Assembly: GCA_021234155.1 (NCBI GenBank)
Contig: JAJEKV010000035.1
Location: 10,916,407-10,980,406, forward strand
Length of the DNA: 64,000 nucleotides
Reading direction: 5' to 3'
Origin: Isoetes taiwanensis
Taxonomy: Eukaryota > Streptophyta > Lycopodiopsida > Isoetales > Isoetaceae
In this document: positions 31,765 to 43,800 of the stretch, in pieces
Numbering within the stretch: the stretch's first letter is position 1
How the letters are laid out: each line of letters starts with the position of its first letter
The notes under the pieces: model-generated
What the model was told of the DNA's origin: nothing
The model's database searches: none
What the model saw: the letters and a program-made list of their open reading frames with translations, nothing else
Program-made: the position numbers and the translations under genes

Positions 31765-33148
31765 CAGAAGCACATAATCTGTAACATCTGGTGCAAGATC
31801 TCCAACAAATATGGAATGATTTAGACCGGAATCACCACGCCTGTCCTTTATGCCAAAATGTTGACCTAGAAGTTAAGCATGGAACTTTGCTGCAAAGCTG
31901 TGGTTGGCATTTTGTTTGCAGATTGAAACTTAAAGTGAATAATTTTGCTATCTGCTGGAAGAGAATATTGCTACTAAACACATTAAAAACTAGAGCATGC
32001 TAAGTACGAGAGCTCAAACTTACATATACATTCAAAGTGTTGTTTTGACTTGATTATTTCAAGCTTATAGAAAGGTGTAAAGTATGTGCATTACCTTAGA
32101 GTGTCAAGTATTCTAAGTATGCTAAAGATTAAAACAGGCTATTTTAAACAACCATGCCCTCTTCTTTCCTATTCTGCCATGAATGCCAGAAGTTATAAGG
32201 ACAGTTATAAGGAAATCAAGAAAATGAGGAAATCAAAGACAATGCACCTGATTCAACTGCTTTGTATTTGCAAGTTCTATAACCCGACAGGTAGTCGCCT
32301 TCTGGATCTGGCTTCTACGGCAGAAATGACACATGGTTCATGGAAAACAAAACCATTCTTGTACTGTTTTTGTATTTTGGAGACAAGATAAAGCTGACAA
32401 ATTCAAATCTTTGTGTCTACAATTCCTTCACCAGAAACATCAAAACCTGCAAGAATCCAAAAATCCCTTTGCACTGGAGTAATCTGGCCCTCGTGTCCTC
32501 TTATGGAGGCCTTTTTACAGACGAACTATGGCAAAGCCTCTTATGGTGCTTGGATCAGACCCCATTCCTGGGGTAGAAAAACCCTGTTTTGAGCTAGGAT
32601 GGGCAGGACAAAGCTACGTACCTGGAACAGAAGGCACCATTGATGGGCGGCTTACCGAAGACGGCATCATTTTTAGCCTTGGAAGAGAGCTTCCTCAGTT
32701 GATTGAGCATAACATCGAAGGATTTGTGCAGAAAATCCTTCAGAAAAGCGGATTAGGGTTGAGTTATGATGACCTGTTTTGGGCTATGCATCCTGGAGGT
32801 CTTGCAATTCTAACTGCTGTGGAGAAAAAGCTTGCTCTACTGCCGGACAAGCTTAAGTGCAGCAGGCAGATCTTGTCGGATTATGGCAATATCAACGGAA
32901 GCACTATCACATACGTATTGGATTACATGCGCCAGCTTAGCTTGAAAAAACAAGATCCTTCCACCATAGCTAGTTTTATTCAAAGCTACGATTTCTTTAA
33001 ACGATTCTGCAAACCTGTAAAAATCGAAATGCAAACCTACAGAATATTTCAGGCAAACTTCTCTGCCATGCAATCCTCTCTTTGCCATGATGCTCCTGTT
33101 TGTCGGAAAAAAGCACATCTTGCAGACTATAGCCACATAGGAGTTTGA
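31765..33148 (+). pseudogene. Type III polyketide synthase (chalcone synthase family) gene fragment
   Basis: The strong part, 32,528-33,148, encodes VLGSDPIPGVEKPCFELGWA, EGTIDGRLTEDGIIFSL, LFWAMHPGG with the catalytic His, and LSDYGNINGST with the catalytic Asn, then LDYMRQLS. One frameshift earlier, SNLALVSSYGGLFTD matches the SLVGxALFGDG segment. A weaker block at 31,765-31,990 (TSGARSPTNME; DLEVKHGTLLQSCG) looks like the TSG...catalytic-Cys region with frameshifts. These enzymes condense malonyl-CoA units onto a starter CoA. The first ~100 residues and the C-terminal GFGPG loop are not found: after LDYMRQLS the sequence becomes non-homologous. Probably a captured, inactive copy. Confidence 0.8.
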
Positions 33149-33596
33149 TGCGGAATCAGAGCTTTTTTCTCCTGACATTCTTGCCGTCGGTTTGACCCCC
33201 TAACTAATTCCGAAGAACCCAAATAGTGTTGTATTTGGCCGGAATTGGGTCTGACATAAACAAGCAATCTGATACCTGGTGCGTGGTTCATGGCCAAGCT
33301 TTAAGGCATTAACAATGCCAACAGTGGTTCATGGCCAAGCTTTAGGGCAAAGAATGCCCTAAAATGCTATCCAAGGCTTGCATGTTAAGCCCCTCAAATA
33401 AAAAGAGGGCTTTTGTTGTGAGCCCTTGGATCTTGGACCATTGAAAAAAAAACCTAAATCAACGACTAAAAAATAGTGCACTCTAGATGTACGCATTAGT
33501 ACATCCATTTGAATACGCCATGAAATCTTAGAAAAACCTTTGTGAAAAGCGTACAAAAACACAAAGAAAACCCCCTGTTATTATGCTACATATTCT
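33149..33596. other. Right flank of the captured gene and inverted arm
   Basis: Short tandem phrase GTGGTTCATGGCCAAGCTTTA (33,283 and 33,325), then the right inverted arm of element B (from 33,455). No gene. Confidence 0.5.
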
Positions 33597-34029
33597 AAAC
33601 GAGATACACCCCCCCGACTACCACAAATTAGTTGATCATTCAATCCTACGCCCGGACTATATATGTTGGAGCCTCTGGACACCTCTCGTTTCGATTATGC
33701 TCAATTATGATTGGGGACGCCTATGATTTTAAGATGTCGAATAATGAAGTTTGCCTAAGGTTTTGATGGTATATCGAAGTCTCTATACCTGGTTTTGCTT
33801 AAGTTTTTGAATATGAAATACGAGGGATTCAACCTCTACCAAAATAACTCAATGTCCTAATAAAACTACTTTAACCAATCTAACCAAAGGAGCTAATGTG
33901 ACTATTTTTATCTTAAATCTATGTTTTTTTTTATAATAACCCATTGAATTGTTTTAGGGATATGGTCTATGGTTTCAAGAATTATATCTATATCAAATCC
34001 CCCTGAACCCCCTATTATTTTGCTACATA
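33597..34029 (-). repeat. SINE-like repeat, second copy
   Basis: It is homologous to 30,298-31,130 without the inserted retroposon and carries the empty target site at about 33,695. It ends CCCCCTATTATTTTGCTACA, another copy of the element A/B terminus. Confidence 0.5.
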
Positions 34030-34097
34030 TTGCAAGAAACACGTAAGATATCAAAATGGTATATTTACAATCAACTTTGCTTCTTGTCTATGAGTTG

Positions 34098-34745
34098 CGT
34101 GGATAGGTTCTATACATTATAAAATTAAAATTTCTGACGATAAAAGTTAAAAATACGTATTTTTAATAAAATACGTATTTAACGATAAAATACCTCACGG
34201 GAAAAAAATCTTCACGTCACGCGAAACCTTCGAAAGCGATGCGCTGAAAATTTTTTCGCGACGCCGAATAGAAAGAATCGCTGTAGAAAGGGCGCCGGGC
34301 GACATTCGCGACGCTGAAAGCTATGGATAAGCGTCGCGAAAGTTTTTCGCAGACGCTATCCAGTCATTTCACGACTGTAGCCAATGGTGAAGTTCAAAAA
34401 AAAAACGGCAAAAAATATAAAATACAAAAAACAATTCCGGTTTTAAGATTTTGGCGTGCCGGTGACAACCAAATCGCTGCGACGCCAAAAGTCCGCAGAC
34501 GCCAGGAGGCGAGCCACAGACGCTGCGAAAAATTTTGGTTTTCAAGACGCTTGTTTCAAGGTTTCGCAGACGCTGAAAATTTTTCACAGACGCTGAGTAT
34601 AGTTGTTTTCGCAGACGCCGAAAATCTTCCCACGCGGAATTGTTTTTGTCAGATTTTTTTATGCTTTATACGGCAAATTTGTGCCAGATCATACAATTCA
34701 TAATGTATTCGTGATAAAACGTAAACAACATTGAACCTATCCCCG
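34098..34745. mobile_element. hAT-like non-autonomous element P with 8 bp target duplication
   Basis: Termini CGTGGATAGGTTC and GAACCTATCCCCG are flanked by ATGAGTTG on both sides (34,090-34,097; 34,746-34,753). The alpha copy holds a single ATGAGTTG (7,354-7,361). An 8 bp duplication plus CAGGG-type ends (seen intact at 44,578 and 23,270) fit the hAT superfamily. The interior is filled with CGCAGACGC / GCGTCGCG words that form many small inverted pairs. No transposase. Confidence 0.9.
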
Positions 34746-34967
34746 ATGAGTTGTATTATGTGGGCTATTGGTGAAAGATCTATACATGATTTTCGTAGGC
34801 AAGAGCATTGCTCTTTGGGTCGTTTAGATTCACCGAATATGATAAGTCGTGGCTCTTAATGCATGCAATGGGAAAACACTGCATTGCTCTTGGGGCTGTT
34901 TAGATCCACCCTATGATAAGTCATTTTCTCCCATTCGCTGAACGCTTTGTATGGAACTAGATGTTTT

Positions 34968-35310
34968 CCCTAAGGGCCCTAATTTTTTTTTTTTTTATAG
35001 CAAACCAACAACTACCATTAACATTAACTTAAACCATTGCACAAGTGTTTCTAATGTTATTACATTCATAAGTGTTTGTAAAAAAATAGTACGTGAAGTT
35101 ATGCCATCCTTAGTACCCAAACGCCTTTATTAGGGCTCGAAGCGCCCAATTTTTTTTTATTAATGTAAACATATAGCACATTAACAACCAACACATCACT
35201 ACAATCAACATTATTTAACATAAACCATTGCATTCAACACATTTAAATTAACATCCCCCTAAAACCCCCTTTGGTTTGGGTGCATATTCACACCTAAGGG
35301 GTACGAGGGC
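34968..35310. mobile_element. Family M element, copy 5 (partial)
   Basis: It is the near-identical counterpart of 7,585-7,888, ending CCCCCTTTGGTTTGGGTGCA. It adds a TTAATGTAAACATATAGCAC segment at 35,160. Confidence 0.6.
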
Positions 35311-35583
35311 AATCGACTTCTATCACATGCAAATACTTCCTGCCCATCTTATATCCTCTTCATACCTTTTCTAAAAAGGCTTTGCCTTTATCTATTTTAC
35401 TCCACTGCCTAATTCGCCATCTCGTGGCCTTTTTTCTCGCTAAAAGTTAGCAGGTTCCGGGATGATCCCTGGATCTGCTTCGAGTCGGCAGTTCCATTTG
35501 CTGCTGGTCGCTACAGTTGTAGCGGCTTTTTTTCTTTAGTTTTTAACATTTTAATATTTCAATGGTTCCCTTTATTTTAATTA
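35311..35583 (-). repeat. LTR fragment, part 2 (beta)
   Basis: It aligns with 26,487-26,762 and 7,889-8,163 and stops at the Helitron CTAG. Confidence 0.75.
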
Positions 35584-35612
35584 CTAGAAACGCGTGCCCG
35601 GCGATGCCGGGC
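35584..35612 (-). mobile_element. Helitron 3' terminus (beta)
   Basis: Identical to 8,164-8,192: CTAG (minus strand), 8-base spacer, and the GCCCGGC/GCCGGGC hairpin at 35,596-35,612. The candidate 5' end is at 54,430, giving 18.8 kb including E2 and the LINE, or about 6.9 kb without them. Confidence 0.75.
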
Positions 35613-36238
35613 ATTAGTCATGGACATGTAGAATGAATAGTTGTATTGGAGTTTATAGGTGGAACTTCCACTGTGGAAGTTTCTTTGTATTATCCATCCT
35701 TCCAAAAATTGTACTTGATAAATATATAACTTGGCTACTCTATTGTCATCTTTACATCAAAAACCAAGTCAGTCCATGTCAATTTCTGCATCTAAACTAC
35801 ACAATCATGAATGTTAAGAATCATGCAATTCAACTGCGCAGTGAGATATCAATTCAAACAAGATTGCGTATTAAACGGGAGCAAATCATTGAAACGAGAG
35901 CAAAAGGAATATTCCTCAAAGATTCCCTTTTTTTTTTACAAAAAGGGGGTAAAACGAGGTTAAAAAAAAAAAAGATGCATGAAATTCTATTTTGACCCCC
36001 CCCAAATGACTAATTTTTTTTTGCAACGAAAGAATTGACTTTTTTAAAGTGTCACTTTTCTTAGCAAATAGAATGTTCTTCAAGTATGTTTAAAGAGAGA
36101 AACTCTAATTTCAGACGATAAAATATTTAACAAAAAATTGAAGTAAGTCTCAGAATCGAACCAGTAGTATTCTCAAAATTTGAAGATAGAATCTTCATAT
36201 TCACATGCAAAATTTACGCCTTTTTTCTAAGACTCCGC

Positions 36239-39200
36239 TTATGTGCAAAAGTGTGAGGAGGATGAGAGAGGGATCCAGACGCCTTCATATTCATTTATGC
36301 CATCGCCATCACCTTCACTTCTTTCACCGCCATCCGAGGAAGTGCTTGAGTTATCTTCCCTCATCACTATCAACAGACGGTGAAGCATTGTCACCACCTT
36401 CTTCATCATCTTCTTCGTAATTACAAGCTTTTTAAGCAAATTGATAGTCTTCTCAAGTAGACGATTGTCGATTTCAATTTAAAATCATAGCACAAAATAG
36501 TCACGCCATTAAGGTTTAGCTCGTCCCTACAACCCACCTTCTTGACTTTCTCCCTTTTCCTTGGCTTCTCATTTCTAACTCATATCTACCTTCAAAAGCA
36601 TTTTCTCGAAAGCGTGTTGCAAGCCAATGAATCTTGAGTTTAGTGACTAAGCCTTCCTCCTTGACCGTGTCAAGCACTTTTTGCTATCCGTAATCTGGCC
36701 GACCTTTGTCATCCTCCTCGCCGGAAGAGCAATTAGCATACCTTTGGTAATTTCGTGATATTACCTTGAGGCTCATTCCCCGCCTTGGTCCGAGGTACAT
36801 GACTCGGTCCTCCTCGCCTTCATCAAGTAGTGCAAATGTAGCACCGCTTGACCCGCTTGGTGCCGGGGTTGATGGAAGGTGTTAGGCCATTGAAATGGTT
36901 CTTGCAACCGTCTTAGAGCTATATGTTGTACAACAATTTTCTGTTCGAGAAAGAAATTACTCCACCACATCCGATCTTCTTCTAAGAAGTACTTAAAGCC
37001 CGAGGAAATTCCATTTTCAATGGCTTTTAAGGATGACTCGGGGTACTTTTTCTTCCGCTTTGGACTCCTTAGGATTTTGAGAGGAAGTTGTTCAAAGACG
37101 CTTCTATGAAGGAAGTGTCCGGAATGTATTTAAGGAAGCTGCATCCCTCCGGGTGGACTCCAGTCCTTAGTTGTAGTATACTTCTTCCCCCAGAAGAAGC
37201 TTTGGCCATCCTTCAAGTAGAACTTGATATGATGTGAAAGGTGAGATCATTCAACTTGTTCACAAACTTTGTTCTCTCGCTTGAACGTTGAGAGAAAACA
37301 AACTCTCTAAAATCAGCAGCCTCTTTAAGAAGATCGACCAATCGAGTAGGAGTGTAAGAATCTTCAATAATTCGAACTAAAGAAGGAAGACAAAAGCCTT
37401 CTTCCTTCTAAGGCGCATGTAAAAAATCTGGGCCGAACATTTGGTCAATCTGATCATGAGTGTGGCCTACAAGTAAGAAACCAAGCTTCACTTTTCTAAA
37501 GATCCCTAGCTCCACTAACATGGCACAAAGACGCAAAGAGTGTTTGATTCTTGTTCTCCCTTGTAGTATTGTCAAGTTGCGATAAAGCACCGGGTGGTAA
37601 TTGCTCTTGCTCGCATTGTGACCTTGTTAAGAATTGTAATTGTGAGGTTCGGGTCACCATGCAAGTTTGGATACGCCAAAAATACTTTGCACTTTAGACT
37701 TCCTTTGAAGACCATAGCTCCTACAAGGTGGACCTTAACAAAACATTCCTCCGCACATCCTTAGGAATGTTCAAGAAATGTGGTAGAGTTGTTTTTTTGG
37801 TCCATTCCATCAATCACAATAGACATGTATTGCAAAGGACGCTCAAGAGCTTTTTTTTTCTATGCTTGGCAAGCTTTCTTCTCTCTCGCTTTGTTGTTCA
37901 CCATTTATGTCCGGCAAGGTTCTCAAGGTTGCAAATATCCGTCAGAAGAAATCAGGTCAAAACATTTTCTCCAAACAAGTGAGAGATTGGAGAACATGAG
38001 CTTACTTCTTTCGACCTCTGCCTTTGCGCTTTCGTTGACTCTTTAATTCTCGCACACCTCGAAAGCAAACGGATTCTATGTTTTCTAGGAATTTTCACAA
38101 GGCCGAATTCACTTTTCCACAGTCTGGTGAAGTGTGAGTAAGAGATGTGCTGAAGCTGAGTGCAAGTCTCTTTGTACTCATTAAAAACATCTTTTTTGGT
38201 GATGTTATCAGTTAAATGATACATGTTGCTGTTAGGTAGCTTCTCACATGTTTCTCTAAAATATTTCTCCATCCATGACACAAAGAAGAAGGGCATGCAT
38301 GGTTACAACTCTTCTTGGTCCACAATGATCATCGATTGCTGGATTTTTGTCCAAATTTTGTGTATTCTAGACATTCTGGTGGACCCTAAACGGTGGACAA
38401 CCATAAAGCATTTCTGGCAAACTTCTTGACGGTTAATGTAGTGCAAGAAGGTGTTGCGGTCTGGTCTTACATGATAAGCTAAGTAGGCATTCTGGTCTGC
38501 CAATGTCATGGAACTCAGAAGTTGTCTCTAACCGCCGTAATTTAGCCATATTAAATCTGTTGATGCAACCCAATGAGCAGCATTTAGTTCTCAAAAGTCT
38601 CCTCATTTTGTGTTCATCCATAAGATTTCTTCTTCTTGCAGAGGAGCACGCCCTCAAACCAAAATCCACCTTGAATTTCTTTGAAGATTGGCTTGAGAAC
38701 ATGTAATCTCTTTGTTCCTCGTTGGTGTCTTCATCTTCTGATGAAACTTCTACTGGGGTGACTTCCTCCGTCCCCGAGTGGTGTGCTTGTAGAGGAAAAC
38801 AGACCACGGAAGTTGTTCCCTAATAGGCGGGGTACAAAGTTAAAGGATGGTGATGGCCCATAAGAGGTTGTGGCATCACCGTTTTGTACCATCTTGAAAA
38901 GGAGTTCTTGCAAACATCTCCTTTAGAGCGGACTGGAATTCTCGCAATCCATGTGTCACAACCGTTGTTGTGTGAAGAGGAGTGCATGCCGGAGCGCCGC
39001 CCTCATTTGTAGTGAAGTCCTCGGTGAGAGAAATTGTAATCAATCTCACAGCCTTTTTGTTTTTTCAGGTTCCTTGTATGTTTGCAACGAAGGGGGCTTA
39101 AACTACAAAAGGGGGTAGCTTGTTCTGAGCACCCTTTGTTGTGGAGCTTCAGAGGGTCCCGGGATGGAACAAAGGGTGGTGGTGGCAACCCTGCCCGAAC

Positions 39201-39451
39201 CGGTGGTGATTCTTTGGAAGGAGATGCCGCTGTGTCGCCTACGGACTTGGTGACGGTTGGAAGGGTGGTGGAAGTCTGCTTTGTGGCCGGACTCCTGTGT
39301 GTCTTCGAAGCAACAACGATGAAGCAGAGGTAGGAGCCGGAGAATGCCGGTCTTCACTAGAAATGACGCTGTTCCCAAGCCGTGTCCTCGAACCGCACGA
39401 CGAGCTTGAGACAACAAAAGGTGGTGGAAGCTTGTTCACGGCGTTCGGCAT
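36239..39451 (-). pseudogene. E2 transposase-like protein (VGHTH family), frameshifted
   Basis: Probable start MPNAVNKLPPPF at 39,451. Landmarks in order: Ser/Pro-rich N-terminus, acidic SSEDEDTNEEQ (~38,740), RTKCCSLGCINRFNMAKLRR (~38,590), VCQKCFMVVHRLGSTRMSRI (~38,380), WMEKYFRETCEKLPNSNMYH (~38,250), SYSHFTRLWKSEFGLVKIPR (~38,110), YMSIVIDGMDQ (~37,815), PNLHGDPNLTITILNKV (~37,640), LVELGIFRKVKLGFLLVGHT then HDQIDQMF (~37,450), and an acidic C-terminus to 36,239. IDGMDQ and the LDN-like and GHTHDxID positions are candidate metal ligands. The same order occurs in E1. Roughly 1,000 residues if intact, but several frame changes, many at CTG/CAG-like sites. Function is inferred. Confidence 0.75.
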
Positions 39452-40800
39452 CTTGACAACCGCAAAAATAGTAAAGAGATTTGAGAAACTTTCTCAGAAT
39501 GCGTAGCTTTTCTTATTCCCCGAATACACGCCCACGTAGTACAAGTAGAAGTTCCAAAGACTAATCAAGTGAAAGTCAAAATAAAAGCTATTCGAATACA
39601 CAAGAGTAGGATAGTAAAGTCGAACGTATTCCTGATCACATAGAAAAAGAGCAAGACGAAAATGATACCTTTAAAAGGAAATTTCGGGCGCCTTTCACCA
39701 TGATTCCAGCCTCGAGCTCAAGTCGCCAGCCATGCTTCTTTCGATTATTATATTCGAGATCAGATTCCATTCACATAGAGAAACCATGGACAGTCGAGAG
39801 AAAGTACAACGCATAATCATTTGCATGTCCGCTTTTATTCCGAATACACTTTTCGCCTCCCTGAAGGCTTAAAGTGTATTCCGAATACACTTTCGCCTCG
39901 GCGCGAAAGGAGGCTAAGTGTATTCGAATACACTTTCGCCTTTGAGTATGCGCGAAAGTGTATTCCGAATACACTTTTCGCCAGTGGAGGCAAAAGTGTA
40001 TTCCTAATACACTTTTAAAACTCGAAGCAGTGTATTCGAATACACTTTCGCCAGATAGAGTCCAAATACACTTAAAGTGTATTCCCGAATACACTTCGCC
40101 CCACTTTCGGCTTAAAAGTGTATTCCGAATACACTTTCGTTTTTTAGGTTTTAGAAGTTACTTTTCCTTCCGCTTTTTAGTTAATTTAGGCATTCTTGCT
40201 GCATTTTTTTAGCTTGTTTAGACCACTTTTTTGCCAAGATTGCGTTGCTTTTTTTGACATTTTTGTCCTCTTTTTGCCCTCTTTTTTTCCCTTTTTGTAA
40301 GCCATTTTGTATTCCTCGAATAGTTCTTTGCCAATCGCTTTTTCTAACAAGGTCGTTTTTACACACAATTTGCACGCATACGACGGCAAAGAAGAAACAA
40401 ATGTAAGAAGCCTCTTAAAATCGCATTTAAAACCGCAGACCCACGAGAAGGGTTGAGGAGCTCGGATGCGCCGCCATTTATTTAAAAACTTCCAAACTCA
40501 ATGGTTTTTACAAGGGTACTTCGAAAGTACAAAGACTCGACTTTTCTCGTGATGTCCGCTTGAGCCCCGAACCAAAAGGTACGATGATGGGGAATTTGTC
40601 CGCATGGGCACCATCCCCGTCCGTGGAGTGAGGTAGCCAAGGCAGACCGGTAAGGAGGGAGATTGTCTTTTTCGCACATCTCAAGGCTTTATTCATGTTG
40701 ATGAATCCTACCTTAGACTTGTGAAGGTAAATCCACATCCTCTTTATAAGTATGTTTCTCACTACGCGAACAAGAGGTCGCCTTCGCCATCATTAATTAC
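39452..40800. promoter_or_regulatory. E2 divergent intergenic region
   Basis: About 1.35 kb between the two divergent E2 genes, including the palindrome cluster at 39,836-40,140, an A/T-rich and T-rich stretch, and a Lys-rich minus frame (40,186-40,389) that I do not credit as a gene. Presumably it contains both promoters. Confidence 0.5.
39836..40140. repeat. E2 palindrome cluster 1 (AGTGTATTCCGAATACACT)
   Basis: About seven full and two half palindromes in 305 bp with arms AAGTGTATTC / GAATACACTT and 0-3 nt centres (none, C, CC, CT). Spacers are irregular and GCC/AGG-rich. The same motif recurs at 42,178-42,362 and singly in introns at ~41,790 and ~43,139-43,185. It is absent from E1. Confidence 0.9.
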
Positions 40801-43800
40801 GCTCAAGCAATAACGAGCAGGACTTCCCCTACAAAATGAAGTCGAAACAAGGGGAAGAGGAAGATCCAGTGGAATCCATCGTGGAGTCCATCACTTCCCC
40901 ATGAGCCCATCCGTGAGTACATCAGGTCTCGGAAGAGCAGCCACCTCCACCACCAGCAGAAGCAGAGGCAAACCATAGTCGCTAAAGAGCCTAAGAAAAG
41001 AAAAACGGCTATCATTGAAACGTAAGATGCTCCCCGAGGATGCACACAAGAAGAAGAAGGGGAAAGGCAAAGCACCGGGCGCTGCCATCAAAGAAAAAAA
41101 AAGTTGATAAAACAAACAGAGAAAAAATGGAAGAAATAAACCCCGCACAAATTTGTGCAAGGTGTCATTTATTTGCCGGGCCACGCCTATGAAGCTTCCT
41201 CCAAAAATGAAGCCGAGAATCCACCACCGCAGTTCGAAGATATATGCATTCACCACCTAAGGAACCTCAAGGACGTAATCCCGAGCAATCCCAATGCACA
41301 TGTAGCTCCAATTGTTGTTCTTGTTGATAGAGAGCAAAGGCACAACTCCCCGCAGAGTACGATAGAGAAAATGCGGACACATATACGCATTATGTTTTGG
41401 GTGGGAACCACAGCTTTAAGGCAAGGAGGCAACTATACAAGGAAAAAAAAAGAATCCTAGGTACTTGTCCGTTCTCTCGTGGCCGCTTCATCGTGGTTTG
41501 ACCGACGAGGAAGCTAAAATCGCTTGCCAACACTCACAACGCCGACAACGAAAGTACAAGTTAAAATGAGCTTTGTCGACAAAATCAGATTCATGCACGA
41601 GAATATGTTATCTTCAAGGACAAATATGGAGAGGATCTCAAAAGCCACGCAAGACTCCTTTGAACTTAAAGAAGCTTGTGCCATTGAGTGTTGCCTTAAA
41701 TACGACGAGGCGAACAAACGGGCATCACTCATTGGTCATGACAATTGGTTTCAGCTAGCGTTCAGGGATGGCCGGGTAAGGTTACAAGCGTATTCCAGAA
41801 TAAGATTTAGTGTGCAACTAGCTTCTAAGTTTTTAATTTGTTTGCAGATCCGGGAGCTTCGTAATCCAAATATTTAATATGTTTGAGCGGTGAGCTAAAA
41901 AAGTAAGGGAAAGGTGTCGGAGAAGAAGAAAGGCAAATGACGCTCCAAAGAAGGAAATGACCATCACCGCCCGGAGGGAGATGCAGGGTTCACCGACACG
42001 TAAATTACTAGAACAGCCTTCGCAAAAGGTGGTGGACAAGGAGTTCACACTCGAAGAAATGTCGAAGGAGTTGCACAAGTAAGCATACAATCATTGCTGC
42101 CTTTTCACTTGTAGAATTCTCGTCCCGATAACAAAGAATTTAGTGGTCCCGAAATGCTTTCGCACCCTCGATGGAACGAGAGTGTATTCCAGAATACACG
42201 TTCTCTTCTTGTAGTGTAAAAGTGTATTCCGAATACACTTTTACCCTTTGAGTCAACAAAACGTGATTCGAATACACACTCTAACTTGTTATGTTGTAGA
42301 AGTGTATTCCGTATCACACTTTCGCTTCTTCTTTGCAAAAAGTGTATTCGAATACACTTCGCAACAAGAAAAATATTGATTACGCTTGTATTCTAGAATA
42401 ACTTTAGGTGGCGTGAAGATAGTTTACTTCGTTTTCTTTTCCAACCGCTAAAAAGGTTGTGTTTTTCTTTCTAGCCAAAAAATGTTATCACCGCCGCACA
42501 TGTCCGATGGAGCAACTCAACGTGGAGACGTGGGAGAGGTGCAAGGAGCTTTATCCCATAGCTACATCCGACGAAGCGTATGCTTCAAAGACGCACTCAA
42601 ATTTTGAAGGATGGGTACGCTGACTAAACACGCCATACTTTACTTGTCTCTCGCCTCAATCTCCCTTTGTTTGCGTAACAAGAAGAAAAATAAGGACCCG
42701 CCGTAAGGTTTTATGCACCTTGTCGACCGGGTACGAGAAGAAAGAACACCGGCGTAGAGGAGAACTCTAGATGTGGAGCCTTCCGATTATGAAAAGTTTA
42801 ATTTATTTGACCAAAATAATTTGTTTTCCATCATTCACGGGGACGCACTAATTTGTTTGGGACAAGAAAAGCCACAAGATTTCACACCGGTGATTCGCGG
42901 ACCTTCCTTATGGCTTTAAACTAAAGGACAGTACCGCTACGACGACCAGCCTTTTAAATTTTTCGTAGTTTAACGCTTTCGCCGACGGCATCAAACAAGT
43001 CACAACGCCAAGACCGGGCGCCTTGTCGTGTTTCACTCGAAAGCATGCAATCCGGCCTTGTGGAGTCCACGCTTAAAACTCACTTCGGATCCCCAAAGCG
43101 CAAGCCGGTTATGAGAATTTGGTTTGGTGAGTACTTTATTCGAATACGCTATTTGTTTCTTCTTTTTGTTTTAGTTTTCTATTCCAGAATATAATTGCCT
43201 TTCACTTGTTCTCTTTGTTTGTTTCTTGTTCTGTTTTCGTTAGTGACACTACTCATTTCTACAGGTACAAAACAAATATAAACTACCATGGCGGCGGGCC
43301 GAGATTGCTGAGTAAGGTTGAATACCTCCATGTTGCTTACTGGAGTTTCGATGGAAAACGCACCATGGAGCATTTTAACACAGCAGCATGCCAGAATTTT
43401 TCTAATGTGTTGGAATTTCCAGCTGTGCTTCAAAAGCTACAGGACCCTAGTGCACAAGGTAGAATTGTTAATCACTACCCGGGAGCCTCAAAGCTAATCA
43501 ACCATCTCCTAGACATGTTTTCACGTCCAGGAGATTGGGTGCTTGATGCCTTCTCTGGCTCTGGTACAACAATAGCTTGTGCACTTAGGAAGGGCCGGAA
43601 TTGTGTAGCAGTGGACATTGATAAAGAAGCTGTGCAATTCATCAAGATGAGACTGGCAGCCTTGCCTACCCTACCAGATGAGCACCAAGAGTTAGGGGCC
43701 AAATCCTCATCCGATTTTGCCAAGCTGACCTCTTCTGAGATACAGCCTCCATTCACTAGCTCTTTAGAGGATGAAGCTACTTTTGCAGAGCTGAAAGAAG

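Larger units (their letters stand above)
28765..33592. mobile_element. Composite bounded by ~115 bp inverted repeats (element B)
   Basis: The left arm (28,765-28,890) and an inverted right arm (33,455-33,592, ending CCCCCTGTTATTATGCTACA) match the ends of element A. The interior holds the pyruvate kinase fragment, a SINE-like repeat with a retroposon in it, a family M element, and a polyketide synthase fragment. Whether it moved as one unit is unproven. Confidence 0.45.

Noticed and set aside
39836-40140. Regularly spaced palindromes resembling a CRISPR array
   Set aside because: Spacers are irregular, short and low-complexity, the repeats vary at the centre, there are no cas genes, and the context is a plant nuclear transposon.
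40186-40389. Lys-rich small protein in the E2 intergenic region
   Set aside because: It is read from a T-rich low-complexity stretch, open in two overlapping frames, with no E1 counterpart.
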